Shown: piece after piece, positions 1-7,103 of the stretch
How the letters are laid out: each line of letters starts with the position of its first letter
How positions within the stretch are numbered: position 1 is the first letter of the stretch
NCBI GenBank assembly: GCA_943326655.2
Contig: CALPUC020000012.1
Span: 1 to 12,643, forward strand
DNA length: 12,643 nt
Direction: 5' to 3'
Origin: Rhodoluna limnophila
GTDB lineage: Bacteria; Actinomycetota; Actinomycetes; Actinomycetales; Microbacteriaceae
Made by a program: the position numbers and the translations under genes
The notes under the pieces: generated by a model
The model's database searches: none
Told to the model about the DNA's origin: nothing
The model's input: only the letters and a program-made list of their open reading frames with translations

Positions 1-953
<953 letters not shown>

Positions 954-956
954 TCA

Positions 957-985
957 GTTTTAGCACTCTCTGGCCAAGAGTGCAA
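957..985 (-). promoter_or_regulatory. Predicted groEL promoter (-35 TTGCAC, -10 TAAAAC)
   Basis: Read on the minus strand, TTGCAC (985-980) is followed after exactly 17 bp by TAAAAC (962-957), with an extended-10 TG just before it. Transcription would start near 950, within CIRCE 1. The position relative to both CIRCE copies supports the call; the start site itself is inferred from spacing. Confidence 0.65.
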
Positions 986-986
986 G
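960..986. promoter_or_regulatory. CIRCE operator 2, imperfect, overlapping the promoter
   Basis: This is TTAGCACTC, nine bases, GAGTGCAAG, differing from the canonical CIRCE at two positions in the distal arm. It begins 7 bp beyond operator 1 and covers the predicted -35 to -10 region of groEL almost exactly. Binding by HrcA would exclude RNA polymerase. The arm changes coincide with the TTGCAC -35 hexamer, which may explain why the repeat is imperfect there. Confidence 0.9.
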
Positions 987-991
987 AAAGC

Positions 992-1026
992 AAAACGACA
1001 CCACCTAAAAAAGGTGATGTCGTTTT
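992..1026 (-). terminator. Rho-independent terminator behind the cold-shock gene
   Basis: The arms 992-1006 and 1012-1026 form a 15-bp stem around a five-base loop. The single non-Watson-Crick position is a G-U wobble in the minus-strand RNA, which indicates that orientation. The stem ends in UUUU followed by GCUUUC. It starts 15 bases after the cold-shock stop codon and insulates it from the groEL promoter. Confidence 0.85.
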
Positions 1027-1040
1027 GAGAAAGCTGGTCG

Positions 1041-1241
1041 TTAGATTAGTACTACCGAAGCAGCCTGAGGACCCTTTGGTCCGTCGGTTACGTCGAACTC
1101 AACGCGCTGGTTCTCTTTTAGCTCTTTGTAGCCATCGCCACCAATTGCTGAGAAGTGAACGAAAACGTCTGCTCCGCCGTCCTGAGTAATAAAGCCGAAG
1201 CCCTTCTCAGAGTTGAACCACTTTACGGTTCCTTGTGCCAT
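1041..1241 (-). CDS. cspA: Cold-shock domain protein (CspA family)
   Basis: This is a single OB-fold cold-shock domain of 66 residues, the usual family length. Such proteins bind single-stranded RNA and DNA and melt mRNA secondary structure in the cytoplasm. RNP1 is visible as KGFGFI (residues 13-18) and RNP2 as VFVHF (26-30), preceded by the conserved GTVKWFN (4-10). The ATG has a Shine-Dalgarno GGAG with good spacing. It is transcribed toward groEL, but a strong hairpin terminator between them suggests separate transcripts. The upstream gap of 180 bp leaves room for the long structured leader known from cold-shock mRNAs. The paralogue letter is nominal; these genomes often carry several csp genes. 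Confidence 0.95.
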   Translation of the reverse strand: MAQGTVKWFNSEKGFGFITQDGGADVFVHFSAIGGDGYKELKENQRVEFDVTDGPKGPQAASVVLI

Positions 1242-1375
1242 TTGTATCTCCTGTATTGCCTTGTGCCAAGGCCCGAATTGATCCCGGACCTAGATCGACC
1301 CAAAGCATCAAGCAAAAGGGCATTTGTTACGACCTACTTTGAAACTTACGCTAATAAATGCGTATCTGCTAATCG

Positions 1376-1404
1376 ATTATTTAACCTTGATGAAAGCGTT
1401 ACAA
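1376..1404 (-). promoter_or_regulatory. Possible csp promoter and leader
   Basis: On the minus strand TTGTAA (1404-1399) is separated by 17 bp from AATAAT (1381-1376), a possible sigma-70-type promoter that would give a leader of about 130 nt before the csp ATG. The leader contains a short inverted repeat, TACGC and GCGTA (1347-1351 and 1360-1364). The rest of the 180-bp gap between the two genes shows no gene. Assignment is from hexamers alone and is weak. Confidence 0.3.
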
Positions 1405-1421
1405 AGCGAAACAGGGCGAAT

Positions 1422-1928
1422 TTACTTGTAATCGGCTCCGAGAACCACCGTGATTGGGTCGATGTACTGATTGGAAACCTCGATTGCATAGTTTCCAAGG
1501 TCGCCCGTCAGAGCTTTTGCAGCATCGTTGAGCTGGGCTGAATTGATGTAAATCACGGTGTTGGTCGCCGGAACCCCGGTGTCGCTGTTAGCAGCGGTGA
1601 CCACATTCCAGCCCTTGTCAATTAGTTTCCTGGCAACCGTGCCAGCCAAACCAACCTGTCCAACTCCGTCGACTACTTTGGTCTCGTTGATTCGAAGCGG
1701 GTCAACACTCGGTTTTGGCGCAGGGGTATTGAGGGAAGAGAAATCTAGTTTCGTCCCGCCACCAAGAAACGTCTGATATCCGAAAAGCCCGCCACCGGCC
1801 AAAATCGCTGAAACGCTGAAGTAGGTCACAAACTCGAGAAACTTCTTGCCAGCGCTTCTGCGCGCGCGGCGGCGGCCAGGTGCTGGCGCGACCTGATCGA
1901 ATTCGTCTGGTGGGAAGTTTTCTGCCAT
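1422..1928 (-). CDS. Membrane-anchored LytR_C-domain protein (VirR-like)
   Basis: The 168-residue protein has an acidic N-terminus, a very basic stretch ([12 protein letters not shown], residues 18-29), one transmembrane segment (about 31-50), and an extracytoplasmic LytR_C-type domain from about residue 79 to the end. The domain shows the family layout: beta strand, [28 protein letters not shown], and a terminal VVLGADY. LytR_C domains occur on cell-envelope proteins. The stand-alone single-pass form resembles mycobacterial VirR (Rv0431), linked to envelope integrity and vesicle release, and in M. tuberculosis that gene also lies a few genes from groEL2. No catalytic residues are apparent. 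The ATG has no clear Shine-Dalgarno and lies only 7-11 bases after a possible -10, so a leaderless or nearly leaderless mRNA is possible. Domain assignment is fairly sure; the VirR equivalence is inferred. Confidence 0.8.
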   Translation of the reverse strand: MAENFPPDEFDQVAPAPGRRRARRSAGKKFLEFVTYFSVSAILAGGGLFGYQTFLGGGTKLDFSSLNTPAPKPSVDPLRINETKVVDGVGQVGLAGTVARKLIDKGWNVVTAANSDTGVPATNTVIYINSAQLNDAAKALTGDLGNYAIEVSNQYIDPITVVLGADYK

Positions 1929-1935
1929 GGGTAAT

Positions 1936-1948
1936 GTTTAGTCTAAAC
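1936..1948. promoter_or_regulatory. Palindromic divergent -10 region (lytR_C-type gene / msrB)
   Basis: GTTTAG-T-CTAAAC is a perfect 6-1-6 palindrome in the 50-bp gap between two divergent genes. It contains a TANNNT-type -10 on each strand: TAGTCT on plus (1939-1944) and TAGACT on minus (1945-1940). One site could therefore serve both directions, or bind a dimeric regulator. No good -35 is visible on either side. Confidence 0.45.
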
Positions 1949-1969
1949 GAGAGAAGAACTACCGGATCG

Positions 1970-1981
1970 AGGAACGCAGTG
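1970..1981 (+). promoter_or_regulatory. Ribosome binding site and GTG start of msrB
   Basis: AGGA (1970-1973) sits five bases before a GTG at 1979-1981. This fixes the start inside the divergent intergenic gap. The only upstream in-frame ATGs lie inside, or nearly touching, the gene on the other strand. Confidence 0.8.
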
Positions 1982-2377
1982 AACTATCAGGTTTCGAAAA
2001 GTGAAGATGAGTGGCGCGAAGAGCTAGACCCCATGGAGTACCACGTGCTTCGAGAAGCGGGAACAGAGCGAGCCGGCACCGGTGAGCTTCTCAACGAAAA
2101 TCGACTTGGAACTTTTTGCTGCCGCGGTTGCGGTGCCGAACTTTTCAAGAGTGAAACAAAATTCGACGCGCACTGCGGTTGGCCAAGTTTTTACGCTCCA
2201 AAAGAGGGCGACGCGGTTGAGCTTCTAGAGGACCGAAGCCACGGCATGGTTCGAACTGAGGTTCGCTGTGCCAAGTGTGGCGGCCACCTAGGTCACCTTT
2301 TCGACGACGCCCCACAGACTCCAACCGGCGATCGCTTCTGTATCAACTCGGTGAGCATCACTTTTACTGAGGCGTAG
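1979..2377 (+). CDS. msrB: Peptide-methionine (R)-S-oxide reductase MsrB
   Basis: MsrB reduces the R-epimer of methionine sulfoxide in oxidised proteins using thioredoxin. From the GTG start the protein has 132 residues, normal for the family. It opens with the typical [24 protein letters not shown] region. Two zinc-binding CxxC pairs are visible (CRGC and CAKC), together with HCGWPSF and GHLGHLF. The catalytic cysteine is in the C-terminal [11 protein letters not shown]. No resolving-cysteine loss or truncation is seen. The frame is open upstream to 1880, but that extension overlaps the divergent gene and lacks family similarity. The 3' end overlaps the convergent deacetylase gene by 14 bp. 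Confidence 0.96.
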   Translation: MNYQVSKSEDEWREELDPMEYHVLREAGTERAGTGELLNENRLGTFCCRGCGAELFKSETKFDAHCGWPSFYAPKEGDAVELLEDRSHGMVRTEVRCAKCGGHLGHLFDDAPQTPTGDRFCINSVSITFTEA

Positions 2378-3062
2378 TTCCGAACGCGTCATGTAGCGTT
2401 ACCAGTTTTAATTTCCTAGACCTGAAGATGTTCAAAATCTGGGGAAAGATATTGGTGGTGCAGTATCCGTTGGCGTGATCGATAAGAATTCGTCCATTGG
2501 CTATCCACTTTGAAGCCGATTTCAAAACCGTCGATGAAGCGACTCCGCTACCAGAGGCAAACGACCCGTACCAAAGCATCGGCTTGGTAAAACCGATAGA
2601 TGCCGCCACTCGAATCACTCGGGCGTCGACCTCTCCATAGGGAGGTCGGAAATAGGGTTTAGTGCTCTTTCCGTACTTAGCCAAACAGAATGCCTCGCAG
2701 CGGTTGAGTTCTTCCTTGATTTTGGCGTCAGAAAGTTTCGTGAGAACGCGGTGAGTCCTCGTGTGATTGGCAAGTTGTATTTGACCACTATCTTGCAGTG
2801 CCTTCAGTCGGGTTGCGTATTTGCTCCAGCCAGGCGCCCCGGAGAGAACGAAAAACGTGATCTTCACACTCGGGTTTTTCTCAAGCATTGTCACGTACCG
2901 CCCGAGCGCCGCCGAGGAGGCTCCATCGTCAACCGTCCAGGCCACTCGTCTAGTGCTTGATCTGGGCAGGGCTGAAATGGAGCCCTTTGGCCAGGCGAAC
3001 GCCGCGTCGGCTATGACCATTAGTCCGGCAAGCGAAAGTGCAAAGAGAGATTTGCGAGTCAT
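2364..3062 (-). CDS. Secreted polysaccharide deacetylase (NodB homology domain)
   Basis: This 232-residue carbohydrate esterase family 4-type protein probably removes acetyl groups from a cell-wall or extracellular polysaccharide. The signal peptide starts [13 protein letters not shown] and ends AFA before WPKG. NodB motifs follow: TVDDG (residues 43-47, metal and catalytic aspartates), HTRTH (100-104, metal histidines), RPPYG (139-143), and LIDHAN with the late histidine (196). The usual DxxDW motif 4 is not evident; LWYGSF stands in that region, so substrate or activity may differ. The ATG at 3062 is preferred because GAGAG lies eight bases upstream and the signal peptide then has normal length. 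An in-frame ATG at 3077 would lie one base from the tRNA end with no ribosome site. No promoter fits in the 16-bp gap to the tRNA, so readthrough from the tRNA transcript is likely. Family is clear; the exact substrate is unknown. Confidence 0.88.
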   Translation of the reverse strand: MTRKSLFALSLAGLMVIADAAFAWPKGSISALPRSSTRRVAWTVDDGASSAALGRYVTMLEKNPSVKITFFVLSGAPGWSKYATRLKALQDSGQIQLANHTRTHRVLTKLSDAKIKEELNRCEAFCLAKYGKSTKPYFRPPYGEVDARVIRVAASIGFTKPMLWYGSFASGSGVASSTVLKSASKWIANGRILIDHANGYCTTNIFPQILNIFRSRKLKLVTLHDAFGTTPQ

Positions 3063-3078
3063 TTGTGTTGCTCTCATG

Positions 3079-3151
3079 AGCCGACTATGGGACTCGAACC
3101 CACAACCCCCGCTTTACAAGAGCGGTGCGCTACCAATTGCGCCAAGTCGGC
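3079..3151 (-). tRNA. trnT: tRNA-Thr (anticodon UGU)
   Basis: The 73-nt minus-strand sequence folds into a full cloverleaf. The acceptor stem is GCCGACU/AGUCGGC with discriminator U73, the D arm is GCGC/GCGC, the anticodon stem is CCGCU/AGCGG with loop CUUGUAA, and the T arm is GUGGG/CCCAU with loop UUCGAGU. The anticodon UGU reads the threonine codon ACA. The 3' CCA is not encoded. No copy of the tRNA 3' end was seen elsewhere in the window, so there is no sign of an integrated element. Confidence 0.97.
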
Positions 3152-3170
3152 AGTTGCTTATTTTCAGACA

Positions 3171-3210
3171 CGCTCAAAAGAATTTGATTTTTTGAGCGAA
3201 TTCGCTCAAA
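3171..3210. promoter_or_regulatory. Three-part inverted repeat: half-site plus 20-bp perfect palindrome
   Basis: CGCTCAAA occurs at 3171-3178 and 3203-3210, and in inverted form (TTTGAGCG) at 3191-3198. The last two make a perfect 20-bp palindrome around AATT. The first copy also pairs with the middle one over 9 bp (3171-3179 with 3190-3198). The array is in the 109-bp gap between tRNA-Thr (minus) and the giant secreted-protein gene (plus), 50 bp before its ATG. There is no U-tract suited to a terminator. It is most likely an operator for an unidentified dimeric regulator or an alternative RNA switch. Confidence 0.6.
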
Positions 3211-3260
3211 CTATTCCTTAGGTGTACCGTAAGCCTTAACCATCCTATAAGGGGAAACAG

Positions 3261-6200
3261 ATGAAGAAGATCGGGATTTCGTTAGTAGCAGTTACCGCGT
3301 TGATAGCCGGGCTGTTTACCGCCACCCCGGCCGTGGCAGCCGACCCAGCTTGTACCGCCACGGTTACGCAGTCAAACTCGCTTTTCAAAGGCACCGGTAA
3401 CGCCGACGTGATCTGCATAAATGCAAACAATGTCACCGTCGAGGCTCTCGGTGGAAACGACATGGTTATCGACAACGGTGAAGGCAACACCATCAATCTC
3501 GGCGACGGCACCGACGAATACAACGGAACCAACGGGGATGGCTCAGAAGTTGATGGTGGCGCGGGAAACGATGAACTTACTGGAACGCCTGGAGATGACG
3601 ACCTCAGTGGTGGTCTAGGCGACGACACAATTATCGGTGGCGAAGGAAACGACACTCTATCCGGTGGTGGAGGTGCCGATGCCCTTTCAGGTAACGCAGG
3701 CTCCGACAACATCAGCGGTGAAACCGGAAACGACAGCGCCGACGGCGGCGACGGCACCGACACAATTGATGGTGGCGCTGGCGATGACTCGCTAATCGGT
3801 GGTAACTCAGACGACTCGCTTCGCGGAGGAACCGGCGATGACAATCTAGAGGGTAGCGCCGGAGCCGACAACATTTACGGTGAAGTTGGCGAAGACGCTA
3901 TCGCCGGTGGCCTAGGCGACGACATCATTGCCGGCGGCGACGGCACCGACGTGCTCGAGGGCGGTTGGGGCCTGAACATCTGTGACTACTCGGTAACCGA
4001 GGTTCGCAAGACTACTTGCATCTACGACGACGCAGCACCGACAGTGACCGGCTTCAGCTGGGATTCACCTTCCTATGAAGTTGGGATCGCAGCCGCTAAG
4101 GCCACCGCTTCGTTCACCCTCACCGATGACGTCTCGGCCGACACCGTGCAGCTTGAGTGCTACGGAAACAACCTTCGACTAGCCAATTACACCTTGTACT
4201 GGAACGGTTCGACCTGGGGAATTTACGGCACTAACTCGGCCAGAATTGTCTCGGTTACCGAAGTTGCATCGGCTGGCCAAGCGGCAAAGCCACTCAACCA
4301 AGCAGCGTTCTTCCAGGTTGAAACAACCATTCCTTACGGCACCAAGGCCGGCGGATACACCTGTAACATTCGCGTTGCCGACAATCTCGGCCACATCGAA
4401 TGGTTGCCGGTTAGCAGCCTCACCGTGACCAAGTCGAGCCCAGCTCAGGCTGTGGATGAAGATGCGCCAACCCTCACCAGCTTCGCCTGGGACCGCTCGT
4501 CCTATGACGTAACCTACGGCGATGCGGAAGTGAACTTCGATATCGCCCTAGCCGATGAGGCCGGCGTCAAGACTTTCCAGCTCAACTGCTACGGCGGCAA
4601 CAAGAGCCCGCTAAACCTCTACTACTTCTGGAGCGGCACCGGCTGGACCTACCACGGTAACCGAACCGCGGAGATCACCTCGTCGAGCGGCGGAAACACC
4701 GCGCCTAGTCTTTCCATCAAGACCAGCGTGGAAAAGGGTAACCGACCTGCTTCCTACAACTGTTACGTGTGGGCCATGGACATGCTCGGTTACAACCAGA
4801 GCACTAACGTGAACCCTCTTTACATCACGCGTCAGCTAATCGAAGGCGGCTGGGACGATGACGCGCCTGCCCTAGTTTCGGTTGGCGTGAACGGAACCAA
4901 CAACGAAGGTTCGTTCTGGGACAAGAGCTCTTACGAGATTGGTGCAACTTTCGACACCGCTGTATTGAACATTCACCTAACCGACCAAACTGGAATTTCT
5001 TGGTTCGACGTAGTTTGCTACGGACAGACTGGAATGCAGCCGGTTTCCATGAGAATCACTAGCACTCAAGATGGCTGGAACGTGGTGGGCGCTAACAACG
5101 CGAGGATCATCAGCTACGAGGGAACCAACAAGAACCTGATCATGAAACTTGAAACCCAAATTGCCTTCGGCACGGTTCCTGGTCCACAGTCTTGCTACAT
5201 TTCGGCGACTGACACATTAGACCACCGGGGAACGCTGAACGGTCCTGGGTTTGGTCTAACCAGAATCCCGCCTGGCATGCCTAACGAGCCAACCAACGTG
5301 ATCTACACCCCGACCGAGGGTCGCCCAAACGAGGGTGTTCTTTCCTGGACCGCTCCGAGCTTCTTGGGTGAACCAATCCTCGACGCCAACGGCAACCGAT
5401 TCGTGTTCCCAGACGGCCGCGTCAAGGGCCAATTGGGCGACTACCAGATTGAGTACTCGCTGGACGGCGAAAACTGGAAGCTCATCAACGACGGCTACTC
5501 GCGCACCACCAATTTGCCAATCTCTAACCTGATCGCTGGAACCAACTACTGGTTCCGTGTTCGAGGCGACAATGGTGGCAACGCGATTGCCTTTAGCCCT
5601 GGAGCCCCATGGTCGGAAATTCTAAAAACTAGAACTCCTGAACCAGCAGTTCCAAGCGCCCCTGGCGATCTAGTTATCTCAGAGGTCAAGAGCACCACTG
5701 CTGTGCTGCGCTGGACCGCACCGACCTTCAACGGTGGTGCCCCAATCACCAACTTCAAGGTTGAAACCTCTCGCGACGGCGGAATCAACTGGCGCAACAT
5801 GGACAAGGCAACCGCAACTTCGGTGAACCTGAAAGTTACCGGCCTAGCCCCTGGCACCCAGTATCAGATTCGCGTGGCAGCGGTGAACCGTGCCGGCCTG
5901 AGCGAATGGGTAACGGGTGAGCTCCTCACCTCAGACGGCCCAGCCACAAAGCCGATGAACCTTTCGGTTAGCAACCTGGCCGGAACCACTCTCACCCTGA
6001 ACTGGGATCTCCCGGAATCAAACGGTGGCAACAACATCACCGACTACCAGATCTTCGTTTCAGGAAATGGTGGTGAGGTCTGGACCAAAATCAACGACGG
6101 CACCTCGGCCCTTCGTTTCCTAAACGTCTTCAACCTCGCGAAGGGAAAGCGCTACCTGTTCAAGGTTGCCGCGGTTACCTCACTTGGCGCTGGTTCTTCT

Positions 6201-7100
6201 TCAGACGTTTTGCAGGCGAACACGTTGGTCACCGCACCTGGTGCCCCAACCGGCATTACTTATGCGGGTCTAACTTCGTCCTCGGTTTCGTTCAAGTGGA
6301 CGGCGCCGGCCGACAAGGGCGGTTCGCCGATTTACGACTACACCGTTGAAGTTTCAAACGACGACGGGGAGAACTGGATTGAGGTTGACGACACCGAGTC
6401 GACCAACCGAGCATTCACACTACGTGGCATGGTTCCTGGAGGAACCTACCAGGTTCGAATTGCGGCCGTGAACGACGCCGGGTTCAGCCAGTTCTTGGTT
6501 GGCGAGTTCACCACCAAAACAATCGCACCGAGCGTTCCTCTTGATTTCACCATCGACGCCGGTTCAACCACAGCGTCTTTGGCTTGGTCACTTCCGGAAA
6601 GTAACGGTGGAGCACCAATCACCGACTACCGCGTCGAGGTTTCTAGTAACTGTCGCACCTTCACAGCGATTGCTCACCAACCAACCAACAACCTCGGTTT
6701 CACGGCGAACAACCTTATGCCTGGCACCAAGTACTGCTTCCGTGTTTCAGCTAAAAACGCGGTTGGCTTCTCGGAAAACACTGAGGTTGTCTCGGTGGTT
6801 ACCGCAGGAAACGCACCTAGCGCACCGACCGGTTTGGGCATTAAGCCCGCCAAGAGCTCAGTTACACTCAGGTGGGCCGCTCCGGTGATTGTCGATGGTA
6901 GCCCAGTTCGAAACTACGTGGTTGAGTTCTCGAGGGATGGCGGAGCTACCTGGCGCACAGTTAGCAAGGGAATTTCCAACAGCCGATCGCTAGTGGTTAC
7001 TGGTTTGAAAACCAGAAGCACCTATCAGTTCCGAGTAACCGCAACTAACGACGTTGGAGATTCACCAACATCGATGGTGCTAACCGCAGTAACTAAGTAG
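3261..7100 (+). CDS. Giant secreted RTX / Cys-module / fibronectin type III surface protein
   Basis: A 1279-residue exported protein with no recognised enzymatic domain. Residues 1-26 are a Sec signal peptide (MKKIGISLVAVTALIAG..., cleavage at AVA|AD). Residues 27-98 look like degenerate beta-roll. Residues 99-234 hold 15 uninterrupted RTX nonapeptides of the GGxGxDxL type, expected to bind calcium and form a beta-roll. Three copies of an unrecognised ~130-residue module follow (257-392, 399-525, 532-668), then six fibronectin type III domains (about 675-790, 797-892, 895-990, 993-1086, 1089-1182, 1185-1279). The first FnIII has an insertion near 703-726. There is no LPxTG motif or C-terminal membrane helix, so it is either released or held non-covalently. 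Its 12 cysteines pair up by domain. AAGGGG lies just upstream of the ATG, and a small hairpin (3234-3238 with 3248-3252) could mask it. It ends three bases from the convergent DsbA-like gene. An adhesin or matrix-binding role is an inference from domain type. Confidence 0.9.
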   Translation: MKKIGISLVAVTALIAGLFTATPAVAADPACTATVTQSNSLFKGTGNADVICINANNVTVEALGGNDMVIDNGEGNTINLGDGTDEYNGTNGDGSEVDGGAGNDELTGTPGDDDLSGGLGDDTIIGGEGNDTLSGGGGADALSGNAGSDNISGETGNDSADGGDGTDTIDGGAGDDSLIGGNSDDSLRGGTGDDNLEGSAGADNIYGEVGEDAIAGGLGDDIIAGGDGTDVLEGGWGLNICDYSVTEVRKTTCIYDDAAPTVTGFSWDSPSYEVGIAAAKATASFTLTDDVSADTVQLECYGNNLRLANYTLYWNGSTWGIYGTNSARIVSVTEVASAGQAAKPLNQAAFFQVETTIPYGTKAGGYTCNIRVADNLGHIEWLPVSSLTVTKSSPAQAVDEDAPTLTSFAWDRSSYDVTYGDAEVNFDIALADEAGVKTFQLNCYGGNKSPLNLYYFWSGTGWTYHGNRTAEITSSSGGNTAPSLSIKTSVEKGNRPASYNCYVWAMDMLGYNQSTNVNPLYITRQLIEGGWDDDAPALVSVGVNGTNNEGSFWDKSSYEIGATFDTAVLNIHLTDQTGISWFDVVCYGQTGMQPVSMRITSTQDGWNVVGANNARIISYEGTNKNLIMKLETQIAFGTVPGPQSCYISATDTLDHRGTLNGPGFGLTRIPPGMPNEPTNVIYTPTEGRPNEGVLSWTAPSFLGEPILDANGNRFVFPDGRVKGQLGDYQIEYSLDGENWKLINDGYSRTTNLPISNLIAGTNYWFRVRGDNGGNAIAFSPGAPWSEILKTRTPEPAVPSAPGDLVISEVKSTTAVLRWTAPTFNGGAPITNFKVETSRDGGINWRNMDKATATSVNLKVTGLAPGTQYQIRVAAVNRAGLSEWVTGELLTSDGPATKPMNLSVSNLAGTTLTLNWDLPESNGGNNITDYQIFVSGNGGEVWTKINDGTSALRFLNVFNLAKGKRYLFKVAAVTSLGAGSSSDVLQANTLVTAPGAPTGITYAGLTSSSVSFKWTAPADKGGSPIYDYTVEVSNDDGENWIEVDDTESTNRAFTLRGMVPGGTYQVRIAAVNDAGFSQFLVGEFTTKTIAPSVPLDFTIDAGSTTASLAWSLPESNGGAPITDYRVEVSSNCRTFTAIAHQPTNNLGFTANNLMPGTKYCFRVSAKNAVGFSENTEVVSVVTAGNAPSAPTGLGIKPAKSSVTLRWAAPVIVDGSPVRNYVVEFSRDGGATWRTVSKGISNSRSLVVTGLKTRSTYQFRVTATNDVGDSPTSMVLTAVTK
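3555..3962 (+). repeat. 15 tandem RTX nonapeptide-encoding repeats (27-bp period)
   Basis: Residues 99-234 of the giant protein read as consecutive nine-residue units such as GGAGNDELT, GGLGDDTII and GGEGNDTLS. Later units are more divergent (NAGSDNISG, EVGEDAIAG), so this is an old array rather than a recent expansion. The final unit is GDGTDVLEG. Calcium binding is expected from the family. Confidence 0.92.
4029..5264 (+). repeat. Three diverged copies of an unnamed cysteine-paired module
   Basis: The copies (4029-4436, 4455-4835, 4854-5264) each begin with an acidic D-rich AP entry. They share SY(E/D)(V/I), a central xCYG, W-x3-G-x-N-x-A-x-I-x-S, and a second cysteine in C-x-[IV]-x-[AV]-x-D-x-L-[GD]-[HY]. 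The cysteines are 58-68 residues apart. Predicted beta-rich character suggests an Ig-like fold, but I cannot name a family. Confidence 0.8.
5283..7097 (+). repeat. Six fibronectin type III domains
   Basis: Units of about 95 residues repeat the FnIII signature: a (A/S)P-x-(A/V)P linker, L-x-W-x-(A/L)P, NGG-x-PI-x-(D/N)-(F/Y)-x-V, then L-x-PGT-x-Y-x-(F/V)-R-V-x-A-x-N-x-(A/V)-G. Copy 5 uniquely carries two cysteines (1131 and 1159). The last copy runs to the protein's final residue. Confidence 0.93.
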
Positions 7101-7103
7101 AAG

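Noticed and set aside
1880..1978. Upstream extension of msrB to an ATG at 1880
   Set aside because: It runs through the divergent LytR_C gene and adds residues unlike MsrB. GTG 1979 has a well-spaced AGGA.
2383..2400. AACGC-N8-GCGTT hairpin after msrB as a terminator
   Set aside because: The stem is only 5 bp with an eight-base loop, the T-rich run begins several bases later, and it lies inside the deacetylase coding region. Too weak to call.
3079..3260. tRNA-Thr as an integration site for a genomic island carrying the giant gene
   Set aside because: No second copy of the tRNA 3' end, no integrase and no mobile-element gene in the window, and the giant gene is on the 5' side of the tRNA.
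3245..3874. A 209-codon open frame on the minus strand opposite the RTX region, rich in Ser and Pro
   Set aside because: It is the mirror of the repetitive Gly/Asp codons of the RTX array, starts inside the repeats, and has no domain or ribosome site. The plus-strand protein is clearly real.
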